Below are positions 33,180 through 40,810 of a stretch of DNA of 47,675 nt, piece after piece. Below the pieces are notes generated by a model. The model worked only from the letters and a program-made list of their open reading frames with translations. It was not told the DNA's origin and made no database searches. The stretch is from UBA9715 sp964553375 (GTDB lineage Bacteria > Actinomycetota > Coriobacteriia > Coriobacteriales > Eggerthellaceae). The stretch is taken from positions 1 to 47,675 of the forward strand of contig CAZKKN010000009.1 in assembly GCA_964553375.1 (NCBI GenBank), written 5' to 3'. Each line of letters starts with the position of its first letter. Position 1 is the stretch's first letter. The position numbers and the translations under genes are program-made.

Positions 33180-35558
33180 CTATTCAGGCTTGTTCTCGGG
33201 ATAGCCCTCATAGCCGTTGCCGGAACGGTTCGCGCCGGCATAGGAATAGCCGTCCACCTCGGTCACACGCATGGAAGGCATCTCCTTGGAGTTCTCCTCC
33301 GTGCAGGCGTACACCTGGCACAGCTGGTTGGCATAGGGAGCGCCGAAGCCGGTGTCGTCGTTCTCGCACTGGGGAACCAGGTTGTTGATGTTGGAATCGA
33401 ACACACCATAGAGCGTGGGCTCGGCGGCCTCCTTCTCGGGGAACCACCAGCCGTGCTCGGCGCGCACCACGCGGTCGTCCAAAGACGGGTTGATGCGCAG
33501 GCGCTGACGGCAGCGGCCGCGCTGGTTCTCGATCCAGCACCACTGACCCTCTTCCAGGCCGCGCTCGGCGGCGGCGGCGGGACTCATCTCGAACAGCGGA
33601 TCGGGATGCAGCTCGCGTGAGGTGGTGCCTTCTTGACGATGCTCGGAATGGAAGAACTCGAAGGAGCGGGCGCCGGTGGTGAGCACCAGCGGATACTTTT
33701 CGGCCAGCTTCGGCGAGCTCACCGGCGAGCAGCTGGGCTCCTTGAAATGCGGCACCGGATCATAACCCCACAGCGCGAAGTTGGAATTCCACAGCTCGAT
33801 GCGGCCCGTGGGGGTGTTGAAGCCCGGCTGGCCATCCATGCGCAGCAGGCCCTTCTCATACTTATAATAGTTGAACTCGGGGTAGGCCCAAACCTGCTTG
33901 CAGGCATCCTCGAAGTTGCGGTAAGGAATCTGATCGTTGCACTCGTATTGCAAGATATGGTTGATCCAGCCCACATTGTCATCCCACGGGAAGTTCTCGG
34001 GCTTCAGGCGCTTGCCCACCATGGTGACCAAGTCGTCATCGGAGACGCATTCCTCGTGCTGGGTGACCTTCTTCATGGTGCGGTTGGGCACCCACCAGCA
34101 GCGCTGGGAATTGCGCTCGGGAGACATGGCGGCCGGCAGCACCAAGTCTGCGAAGGCCACAGCCGTCGGCGTCATGAACAGGTCGTTCACCACCACGAAG
34201 TCCACGGATTTAAGGGCACGGTACACGCGCGGTGCATCGGCGCCCATGTTGGCGATGGGGTTGGTGGAGCTCATCCACACCATGCGGATGGGATACGGCT
34301 CGCCAGTTTCGATGGCAGCCAGCACGCTGTCGGCATGGGCCGAGGAGCTGTAGCCGGCGCGCGACAGCAGCGGGAACTCCGCTCCCAGCTTCTTACCCTG
34401 CATCTCAGGGGACAGCAGCTGATAACCATAGCCATAGGAAAGGTTCTCGTCAAAGGCGTTGCGGATGATGATGTTACCGCCGGGGTTGTCTACGTTGCCA
34501 GTGATGGCCCACAGCGAGTTGACCGCATCGGCCGTGGCGGTTGCGTTGGTGGTCTGGTCGAGCTTCAGACCCCACTGGATGGCCGCAGGATGCGCCTCTG
34601 CGTACATGCGGGCGGCGCCCACGATGTCGTCGGCTTTAACCCAGCAGACCTCAGCGGCCTTCTCCGGAGTCCATTCCTTAGCGGCCTCAGCCAACTCCTC
34701 AAAACCATAGCACCACTTCTCCACGAAGTCGTGATCGTAGAGGTCCTCGCTGATGATCACGTTGATCATAGCCAATGCCAAAGCGGCATCGGTGCCGGGG
34801 CGCACGCGCAGCCAATACTCGGAGCGGGCGGCCAGCCACGTGAGGGAGGGGTCCACGGTGATCATCTTGGAACCGCGCTGCATGCAGTCCACGATCCAGT
34901 GGCCGTAGAAGTTGTCGGAGTTGGACACCACAGCGTTGCAGCCCCAGTTCACGATGACCTCGGGGCAGCGCCACTCGGTGTTCTCCTCGTCGTAGCGCAG
35001 GGCGAACTGCTGGGACATGTCTGCGATCATGAAGTCGCCGTTCATGGATGCCATGGAGGCGCTGCGGGGGCAGAAGCAGGAATCGCCTGCCAGATAGCCC
35101 ATGGAGAAGTTGGGCGTGCCGAAGGCGGCATGGGCCATGTAGGGGATTTGGTCGCAGTTATTGCGGCCGGTGCCGATGTGGCACACGATGGACTCGGGGC
35201 CGTAGTCGCGCCAGATGGCACGGACCTTCTCCTCGATGATATCGAGGGCCTCGTCCCAGGTGATCTGCTCCCACTCGTTGGCACCGCGCTCGCCAACGCG
35301 CTTCATGGGATGGCCCAGGCGGGTGGGATTGTTCACGTACTCGTCCATCTCCAGGCAGCGCATGCACAGCGTGCCCTGGTTGAACGGGTTTTCGGGGTCG
35401 CCTTCCACCTTCTCCAGCTTGCCGTCCTTGGTGTAATACAGGACACCGCAGCCATCATGGCAGCCGGGGCCGGACCAGGCAGTGGTGCGCGTGACGGTGT
35501 AGTCGCCGTCTTGCCACTCTACCTCCCCCTTATGCTTTTCGTAGTAATCGAGATTCAT
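33180..35558 (-). CDS. Molybdopterin-dependent oxidoreductase catalytic subunit, cluster B copy 1
   Basis: A 792-aa protein, the upstream member of the tandem pair. Motifs are C33-x3-C37-x27-C65 for a non-canonical 4Fe-4S site and GDSCFCPRS (C161) near the expected molybdenum ligand; here an additional C163 replaces Q163 of the other copy. The ATG at 35558 begins MNLDYYEKHKG, matching MELDYYEKHKG of copy 2, and has AAGGAG upstream. A longer in-frame start at 35627 is rejected because it would run through the MFS terminator. It is 43 bp upstream of copy 2 on the same strand. Confidence 0.88.
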   Translation of the reverse strand: MNLDYYEKHKGEVEWQDGDYTVTRTTAWSGPGCHDGCGVLYYTKDGKLEKVEGDPENPFNQGTLCMRCLEMDEYVNNPTRLGHPMKRVGERGANEWEQITWDEALDIIEEKVRAIWRDYGPESIVCHIGTGRNNCDQIPYMAHAAFGTPNFSMGYLAGDSCFCPRSASMASMNGDFMIADMSQQFALRYDEENTEWRCPEVIVNWGCNAVVSNSDNFYGHWIVDCMQRGSKMITVDPSLTWLAARSEYWLRVRPGTDAALALAMINVIISEDLYDHDFVEKWCYGFEELAEAAKEWTPEKAAEVCWVKADDIVGAARMYAEAHPAAIQWGLKLDQTTNATATADAVNSLWAITGNVDNPGGNIIIRNAFDENLSYGYGYQLLSPEMQGKKLGAEFPLLSRAGYSSSAHADSVLAAIETGEPYPIRMVWMSSTNPIANMGADAPRVYRALKSVDFVVVNDLFMTPTAVAFADLVLPAAMSPERNSQRCWWVPNRTMKKVTQHEECVSDDDLVTMVGKRLKPENFPWDDNVGWINHILQYECNDQIPYRNFEDACKQVWAYPEFNYYKYEKGLLRMDGQPGFNTPTGRIELWNSNFALWGYDPVPHFKEPSCSPVSSPKLAEKYPLVLTTGARSFEFFHSEHRQEGTTSRELHPDPLFEMSPAAAAERGLEEGQWCWIENQRGRCRQRLRINPSLDDRVVRAEHGWWFPEKEAAEPTLYGVFDSNINNLVPQCENDDTGFGAPYANQLCQVYACTEENSKEMPSMRVTEVDGYSYAGANRSGNGYEGYPENKPE

Positions 35559-35601
35559 GGTGGGACTCTCTCCTTCTCTCTCTTGGACGAACATTGCCGT
35601 G

Positions 35602-35634
35602 CAAAACAAGGGGAGCGCACGAAGCACTCCCCTT
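35602..35634 (-). terminator. Intrinsic terminator between upstream MFS and enzyme genes of cluster B
   Basis: AAGGGGAG (35608-35615) pairs with CTCCCCTT (35627-35634), with further pairing inside. On the minus strand TTGTTTT follows. It ends the MFS transcript about 45 bp before the first catalytic gene, so the enzymes either rely on read-through or on a promoter squeezed into that gap. Confidence 0.75.
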
Positions 35635-35648
35635 GGCGATGCCGGGCT

Positions 35649-36896
35649 TTAAGCCTCAGTGGTGCGAAGCTTGGTAAAGGCGGCGAGAACGATGTAGAGG
35701 ACGCCGCAGATGATGACGCCGATGCAGCAAGGCATCATGAGGTCGTTGTACATAGCCAAACCCATGGCCGGGGTGAGGCCGAGCAGGGTGGCGATGGTGG
35801 TGGAAACCGGGGTGGCCAGGAAGCAGCCGGCCTGATGGAACGCGGTGAAGATGCCCATGGTCTTGGTAGCGGCACCGATGGGCACCAGGTTGGTGAGAAT
35901 GTTGGAGGTACCCGGGATGATGATGGCGAATCCCCAATGGCCGATGAGGAAGCAGGCAATGTAAGCCCACATGTTGCCCTCGCCGGGAGCCGGCGCGAAG
36001 ATGGCGCAGCCAGCGAAGATGATACCCAGCCAGAGACAGGCGACCGGCATGAGCCATTTACGCAGCAGCTTGTAAACGGGACCCAGGGTGAAGCCGGAGA
36101 GCATACCCACAACGGTCATGGCGGAAAGCAGCAGGCCGGACTGACCGGCGTCGGCTCCGAAGGAGCTTGCCATGATCATGGAAGCGTAGAGGATGGTGGG
36201 CATTGCCAGGGAGCAAGCGCAGGTAAGGAGGATGACGTAAGGCCACACGATGGCAGGGATCTTGGTATCCACCTCGGTGCCTTCGGCCTTGGCGAGCTCT
36301 TCTTCCTGCTCCAGGTCTTTAGGCGGCTCTTTCAGCATAGTGATGACGAGGATCAGCGGGATGAAGCCGATGAGGTATACCAGGAAGGTGTGCTGCCAGC
36401 TCACCAGGGCCAGATAACCACCAGCGAGCTCCATGAAGATGGTGCCGATGTTGAAGAAGGCCATGCCCACACCCAGCCAGGTAGCGCGCTGGTCTTCATT
36501 GTGAATCAATTTGAAGGTGAGGGCGGATGCCAACGGATAGGACCAACCCACAGCCACACCGAAGATGAACCGGAATACCAGAAGGGTCTCGAAGGGAACA
36601 TCGTTAGGCAGGAAGAACGGTGCGATACCGGAGACGATATAGCACACCATGGCGATGATGATGGTGGTCTTGTATTTAATGAAGCGCCCGGTCAGGATGC
36701 CCGAAAGAATGCCTGCGGGTATCATGCCCAGGGCTACCATGGAAACCACGTAACCGATATTGGGGCCGGCCTCCGGGAAGTTCATGCTCATGGTGGCCAT
36801 GCCGGCGTTCACGCCGCCCTGGGAAGCACCCAGCGCGAAGATGGAAAGGATCGGGATCATCGCGATGCCGATGCCCTTTTGCACATTCTCTTTCAC
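35649..36896 (-). CDS. MFS transporter (upstream carrier of cluster B)
   Basis: A 415-aa, 12-helix major facilitator protein with loop 2-3 GRFIKYKT and a cytosolic central loop rich in K and E. The start is taken as GTG at 36896, because GAGGAGGAG lies 7 nt upstream and the reading frame before it has no membrane or coding character; the frame itself extends to 37064. It is divergent to the LysR regulator, with 288 bp between them, and leads cluster B. It probably imports the enzyme substrate or exports its product. Confidence 0.85.
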   Translation of the reverse strand: MKENVQKGIGIAMIPILSIFALGASQGGVNAGMATMSMNFPEAGPNIGYVVSMVALGMIPAGILSGILTGRFIKYKTTIIIAMVCYIVSGIAPFFLPNDVPFETLLVFRFIFGVAVGWSYPLASALTFKLIHNEDQRATWLGVGMAFFNIGTIFMELAGGYLALVSWQHTFLVYLIGFIPLILVITMLKEPPKDLEQEEELAKAEGTEVDTKIPAIVWPYVILLTCACSLAMPTILYASMIMASSFGADAGQSGLLLSAMTVVGMLSGFTLGPVYKLLRKWLMPVACLWLGIIFAGCAIFAPAPGEGNMWAYIACFLIGHWGFAIIIPGTSNILTNLVPIGAATKTMGIFTAFHQAGCFLATPVSTTIATLLGLTPAMGLAMYNDLMMPCCIGVIICGVLYIVLAAFTKLRTTEA

Positions 36897-36926
36897 TTCT
36901 AATCTCCTCCTCTTGACAAATGATTG

Positions 36927-36974
36927 ATTCTGCAAGTACTTTTTGAGATTCCACCCCCCTCTATCATGCAGAAT
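36927..36974. promoter_or_regulatory. Inverted repeat in the divergent MFS/LysR region
   Basis: ATTCTGCA (36927-36934) and TGCAGAAT (36967-36974) form an exact inverted repeat with arm centres 40 bp apart. It lies just upstream of the MFS start in the divergent region with the LysR gene, where a LysR tetramer would be expected to bind two sites on the same face of the helix. The rest of 36897-37184 holds no gene that I can support. Confidence 0.4.
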
Positions 36975-37184
36975 TCCCCAACTGTCTAAAGGATATGGAG
37001 AGTGCTGCGCATGGGGGAAATAGAAAATGTGCGGTTGAATAATCAGAAACGGAAAGGAACCCACACAGCTTTCTTTAGAAGCCTATTCTGTTTTGGAATG
37101 CGCCTATTTCCATACCAGTGGGCTACAATCGGCTGCGGATTCCCTTTCTTACCCATCTACCTGGAAGAAGGGAGGTCGATAGCG

Positions 37185-38114
37185 TTGCGAATCGATCACC
37201 TCGAAGAGTTCGTCGCGCTTGCTCGGTTCTTAAGCTTCACCGAAACGGCTAGCAAATTGAACATGTCGCAGCCAACGTTAAGCAAGCATATCAATTCGCT
37301 CGAACGCGAGCTGAAGGTCCCCCTCTTCTCGCGCAACGGCTCCTCGCTTGCCCTCACGAAGGCGGGTAAGCTGGTGCTGCCCCATGCCTTCGAGATACTG
37401 GAGGCCCGTAAGCAGATGACCATCGCTGCCAAGCAGGGTGCCAGCATGCTCACACCGCGTCTTTCCATCGGCGGCAATGTGGGTCTGAAGACGGTGCTGG
37501 AACGCATCAATCTCATGGCCAGCCGCTTCACCCAGAAATACGGCATCGATATCATTGAGATGAACGATATAGAGACCGATCCTCGGGCATCCATCAACCT
37601 CAATTGCGATTCGGCCCCGGATTTCCTCTTCCTCTACCTCGATGAGACCGACGAAGCCGAAGAGGACACCGAAGTGCAATCGGTAGCCCGCGTGCCGCTG
37701 GCCGTGGTCATAAACAAAGACCACCGCCTGGCAAGCCGTGAAAGCGTGACTTTGGATGACCTGAGCAGCGAGACCTTCATCAAGCTGGAGGGCAACTACG
37801 TGAGCGGGTCTTGGCGCTTCATCGAAGCGGCCTGCCTGGACGCAGGTTTCACTCCCATCTGCCGTCACGTGTATTTCCCACGGGTGACGGATTTCCTGAA
37901 GATCACCTTCAACATGAAAAACGAGATCTTAGTGCTCACCACCGATTACGTAGAGCAATACAGCGCGTTCATCTCCGACAACTGCGTGGCGGTGCCCATA
38001 GACGACCCCCGGGCCTTCATGCCGTTGGCGGTCATGTATTCCATGAGCAACAACAACCCGTTGATCGACGAAGCCCTGGAGATCATCTTGGGCAACGACA
38101 CCGAGGAGCTCTAA
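37185..38114 (+). CDS. LysR-family transcriptional regulator of cluster B
   Basis: A 310-aa LysR-type regulator. The N-terminal winged helix-turn-helix covers about residues 2-60 (FTETASKLNMSQPTLSKHINSLE is the HTH region, residues 18-40), followed by the LysR effector-binding domain (about 90-300). The start is TTG at 37185, after GGGAGG; the frame extends upstream to 37002, but that part has no domain match and lies in the regulatory region. It is divergent to the upstream MFS gene, as is typical when a LysR controls its neighbour, and its stop abuts a zinc-ribbon gene. The effector is probably a small aromatic or the enzyme substrate. Confidence 0.85.
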   Translation: MRIDHLEEFVALARFLSFTETASKLNMSQPTLSKHINSLERELKVPLFSRNGSSLALTKAGKLVLPHAFEILEARKQMTIAAKQGASMLTPRLSIGGNVGLKTVLERINLMASRFTQKYGIDIIEMNDIETDPRASINLNCDSAPDFLFLYLDETDEAEEDTEVQSVARVPLAVVINKDHRLASRESVTLDDLSSETFIKLEGNYVSGSWRFIEAACLDAGFTPICRHVYFPRVTDFLKITFNMKNEILVLTTDYVEQYSAFISDNCVAVPIDDPRAFMPLAVMYSMSNNNPLIDEALEIILGNDTEEL

Positions 38115-38369
38115 ATGCCTTGTTATCCCTGCAGCCACTGCAACAAATGCGGCATCTTCTCGCTGCGCCTGGAACTCACCTGCGATACCTGCGGGGCCGA
38201 TGTGGTGACCGGCGAGAGCATCTGCCCCCAGTGCGGCACGCCCTATGCGGGCAACACCACCCGCGGCAAGATGGGAAAGCCCGCCGAGGCAACCGACTAT
38301 TATACGGAGATCGATGAGACCCGCGGCCTTGATGGCCACGAGGAAACCGACATGAGTTGCGTGCCCTAA
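38115..38369 (+). CDS. Small zinc-ribbon protein following LysR (first of two)
   Basis: An 84-aa protein beginning MPCYPCSHCNKCG. CDTCGAD and CPQCGTP follow, so there are up to eight cysteines in CxxC-type pairs. It starts directly after the LysR stop with GAGGAG inside the LysR end, so coupling is near certain. It is clearly related to the next gene (shared LELTC.TCGA.VV.GESICPQC..PYAGNT pattern). A zinc-ribbon or rubredoxin-like fold is expected; the function is unknown. Confidence 0.8.
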   Translation: MPCYPCSHCNKCGIFSLRLELTCDTCGADVVTGESICPQCGTPYAGNTTRGKMGKPAEATDYYTEIDETRGLDGHEETDMSCVP

Positions 38370-38392
38370 GGGTGCGGGAATAAGGAGCGAAC

Positions 38393-38617
38393 ATGCCATG
38401 CTTTCAATGTTGCCGCCGCCGCGATTCCATCATGGCCACCTCTCATTTGGAGCTGACCTGCATGACCTGCGGTGCGGCGGTGGTGGCCGGGGAGAGCATC
38501 TGCCCCCAGTGCCATAGCCCCTATGCGGGAAACACCCGAAGCGGGGAATTCCAAGAAGCGAGCAGCAGCGGGTGCTGCACCACCCCTGAAGCAGCTGAAG
38601 GGGAAGCGGGCGCCTAG
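38393..38617 (+). CDS. Small zinc-ribbon protein following LysR (second of two)
   Basis: A 74-aa tandem paralogue of the preceding gene. It begins MPCFQCCRRRD, lacks the second CxxC of the N-terminal half seen in its neighbour, but keeps CMTCGAA and CPQCHSP. AAGGAG lies before the ATG. With the LysR gene and its twin it forms a three-gene plus-strand operon that ends at the terminator at 38673-38704. Confidence 0.8.
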   Translation: MPCFQCCRRRDSIMATSHLELTCMTCGAAVVAGESICPQCHSPYAGNTRSGEFQEASSSGCCTTPEAAEGEAGA

Positions 38618-38672
38618 GGCACCGATTCACGCGAGTACGCGGGGCTTCCAGGCGCCGCTGAGGATACGGGGC

Positions 38673-38704
38673 AAAAAGGAAGGGGGTCTGAAGACCCCCT
38701 TCCT
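38673..38704. terminator. Bidirectional terminator between convergent genes
   Basis: AGGAAGGGGGTC (38677-38688), loop TGAA, then GACCCCCTTCCT (38693-38704): a perfect 12-bp stem. On the minus strand TTTTT follows; on the plus strand the T-tract is weaker (TCTATC). It serves both the zinc-ribbon operon and the minus-strand 81-aa gene. Confidence 0.85.
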
Positions 38705-38739
38705 TCTATCAGTCTATCAGGCGATTCGTTCAGCAGCGC

Positions 38740-38985
38740 TTACTGGCGCTCCTTCCAATCCTCCAGGGCGATCTCGCTGATGGCGGGATTGGCGCACTTC
38801 GTCCACACCGGCTCGCCAACGACGTCCTGCTGCACGGCCATCGCCTGCACGCCCAGGAGCACCTCGGGGGTGCCGTTTTCGTCAACGACCTTCACGAGCG
38901 CTTCCATGTTGCCCGGATTGAAGACGTATTTGTCGATTCCCGTGGCCTCATCGTATTCATGGGACACAACTTCGAGCTTAGGCAT
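38740..38985 (-). CDS. Small 81-aa protein of unknown function
   Basis: An acidic small soluble protein with no membrane helix or recognisable motif (MPKLEVVSHEYDEATG onward, one cysteine, WTKCANPAIS near the end). AGGAGG precedes the ATG. A 27-bp dyad lies just upstream and a strong terminator follows, so it looks like a monocistronic gene with its own control. The family is not recognised. Confidence 0.65.
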   Translation of the reverse strand: MPKLEVVSHEYDEATGIDKYVFNPGNMEALVKVVDENGTPEVLLGVQAMAVQQDVVGEPVWTKCANPAISEIALEDWKERQ

Positions 38986-39038
38986 TCTTTCCTCCTGTCA
39001 TCAGAGTTCGTGATTGAAACCCTGCTAAAGTTTAGTCG

Positions 39039-39065
39039 CGGGCATTCGCATAAATGAAATGCCCG
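39039..39065. promoter_or_regulatory. 27-bp dyad upstream of the 81-aa gene
   Basis: CGGGCATT (39039-39046) and AATGCCCG (39058-39065) are exact inverted repeats separated by 11 bp. The position, about 55-80 bp upstream of the 81-aa gene on the minus strand, suits an operator for a dimeric regulator. No regulator is adjacent. Confidence 0.4.
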
Positions 39066-39116
39066 AACCGCACAAAGTCTATGCCGCTTTGGAATAAGGC
39101 TCTCCCCTGTGGCGGC

Positions 39117-39140
39117 CGGGGACGCCCGAAGGCGCCCCCG
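39117..39140 (-). other. GC-rich hairpin after the SMP-30-like gene
   Basis: CGGGG-A-CGCC, loop CGAA, GGCG-C-CCCCG: nine pairs with one mismatch. It lies about 35 bp beyond the stop of the SMP-30-like gene on the minus strand. No T-tract follows, so it may be a factor-dependent or weak terminator. Confidence 0.4.
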
Positions 39141-39175
39141 TTGCCCGTACATCCGCCAAGCGGCCGATGCGCGGA

Positions 39176-40264
39176 TTAGGCCAAGGGATTGGGCTCGGCG
39201 TTGATGGGGATCTTCCAGATGTTCTTGCCGCCGAAGTCGCAGGCGAACAGGTAACCATCGGCGATGAGCAAGTTGCTTACCAGAGGCGATGCCGCTTCCG
39301 GCAGGCGGATGGAGGGCATGGGCCAACCAGCGTTGTCCACCATGGCCACCTCCTTGGCGTTCAGGTGGGCGGCATAGACGTTGCCAGCCGCATCGGTCAG
39401 CACGCCGTCGGGGCCATGGCCGCCGGTGAGACGCGCGAATACATAGGGGGTATCCTTTGCATCCTTGTAGTTCTTGGACGGCACGCAGATGATGGAGTTG
39501 GTGTTGAACTCGGCGATGTAGAGGAACAGGCCATCGGGAGAGATGGTGATGCCGTTGGGATAAGCGGCGGTGGAGACGATCTTCTCAATGGAATAGCTTC
39601 CATCACCGTAGTTCACGTAGTAAACCGCACCCTCGTTATTGAAGTAGTCGGACTGTCCAGGATCGGTGAAATAAGCGCCGCCGGTGCCATCGAGCACCAA
39701 GTCGTTCAGACCCAAGAACCTCTTGCCCTCGAAGGAGTCCTGGATGACCTTGTATTCACCGGTGCTGATGGTATAGGTGCACAGACCCTGGGCACGGTCG
39801 CAGAGCAGGATGGTGTCATCATCGATGAACTTGGCGCCGTTGGGCATGGCCTTCTTCTCCGGGTCGTTATAGACCTCCACGACCTCGCCCTTGTCGTCCA
39901 GCTTGAAGATGCGCGAAGAGGCCACATCGATGAACCACAGGGTGCCATCGTGCCAGTTCATGCCCTCCAAGATGCCCGTGTTCTCCACATGGGCCACAAG
40001 CTCCCACTCGGCGCTGGCATCCACCGGGCATTTCAGCAGATCGGACATCTGAGGGCCCTGGGCGTATTTCTTCCCCACCTCAGGAGCCGCCGCCGACGCG
40101 CTGCCCGAAGCCGCCGCGCTGCCTGCAGCTGCTGTAGACGAAGCCGCAGCCGACGCGCTGCCGCCGGAGTTGCTGCTGCATGCCGCCAAGGCGCCCGTAG
40201 CCGCCACGGCGCCGAATGCAACGGTGCCCTTCAGAAAGCTTCGGCGATTCATTTCCGTTCCCAT
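39176..40264 (-). CDS. Tat-exported lipoprotein with SMP-30/gluconolactonase-like propeller
   Basis: A 362-aa exported protein. The N-terminus has a twin-arginine signal (NRRSFLKG) followed by a hydrophobic stretch and a lipobox (ALAAC, C29), then an S/A-rich linker (about 30-60). The rest is a six-bladed propeller of SMP-30/NHL type: PNGAKFIDDDTILLCD, LNDLVLDGTGGAYFTDPG and YPNGITISPDGLFLYIAE are the family-like repeats. It would be a folded, membrane-anchored extracellular lactonase or sensor. The ATG at 40264 or 40252 is possible; both keep the Tat motif. The substrate is unknown. Confidence 0.8.
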   Translation of the reverse strand: MGTEMNRRSFLKGTVAFGAVAATGALAACSSNSGGSASAAASSTAAAGSAAASGSASAAAPEVGKKYAQGPQMSDLLKCPVDASAEWELVAHVENTGILEGMNWHDGTLWFIDVASSRIFKLDDKGEVVEVYNDPEKKAMPNGAKFIDDDTILLCDRAQGLCTYTISTGEYKVIQDSFEGKRFLGLNDLVLDGTGGAYFTDPGQSDYFNNEGAVYYVNYGDGSYSIEKIVSTAAYPNGITISPDGLFLYIAEFNTNSIICVPSKNYKDAKDTPYVFARLTGGHGPDGVLTDAAGNVYAAHLNAKEVAMVDNAGWPMPSIRLPEAASPLVSNLLIADGYLFACDFGGKNIWKIPINAEPNPLA

Positions 40265-40505
40265 ACTTCCCCTCCTCTTAATCGATTCGCTTCCATATAG
40301 AAGCCAAGGCGAATATACGAAAAGCCCTATGCATGGAGAAAATTCGATTGACCGAATAAGCCGATGCCCTCTTCGTAATGGCTCCAGGACGTTTCAGCAT
40401 GGCCGGATTCCAATACGGCACAGCGGCCCATTTTCGTCCGATCAGGGCTGTTTGGGGCCGCCTATGCCGTACCATAAGGGGAAAGCTGCAAGACCAAGGG
40501 GGAAC

Positions 40506-40688
40506 ATGATGAGCGCAAACGACCGGAAAAAAAGCGAGCAGGATGAGCGCAAGCCCGTAGTGCTCTCGAAAGATGAGGCGCTCTATCCGCCAAGCAAGAA
40601 GGCGCTGCGCACCACGGTCATCGCCATCGTCATCGCGATCATCGTAGCCGTTGCCGTATTCGTCTTCTTCCCGCTGCCCCAAGGCTGA
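40506..40688 (+). CDS. Small single-pass membrane protein
   Basis: A 60-aa protein beginning MMSANDRKKSEQDERKP, with a charged cytoplasmic N-terminus and one C-terminal helix (about 36-55) ending in FFPLPQG. AAGGGGGAAC precedes the ATG; the longer in-frame reading upstream lies in the SMP-30 promoter region and is rejected. It stands alone on the plus strand between two minus-strand genes. No function is assigned. The 40265-40505 interval upstream shows no other gene. Confidence 0.6.
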   Translation: MMSANDRKKSEQDERKPVVLSKDEALYPPSKKALRTTVIAIVIAIIVAVAVFVFFPLPQG

Positions 40689-40754
40689 TCCCCCAAGCCG
40701 GAGCCGCGGGCTATGCCCTGCCTCCGCGCCTGGCCCTCAAGGGGCGTATGCAAA

Positions 40755-40790
40755 GCGACCCCCGATGAGCGCTTGCCGATCGGGGGTCGC
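40755..40790. terminator. Bidirectional hairpin terminator
   Basis: GCGACCCCCGAT (40755-40766) pairs with ATCGGGGGTCGC (40779-40790) across a 12-nt loop. It separates the plus-strand 60-aa gene from the convergent 680-aa gene. T-tracts are short on both sides (TTT on the minus strand, TT on the plus strand). Confidence 0.65.
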
Positions 40791-40810
40791 TTAGAGGTCT
40801 TTCGCCGCAA

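Noticed and set aside
33633..36902. Plus-strand open frame of 1089 codons
   Set aside because: It lies entirely antisense to the cluster B molybdoenzyme and MFS genes, has a composition typical of complementary-strand frames in high-GC DNA (H, G, V, A-rich), and shows no domain or ribosome binding site.
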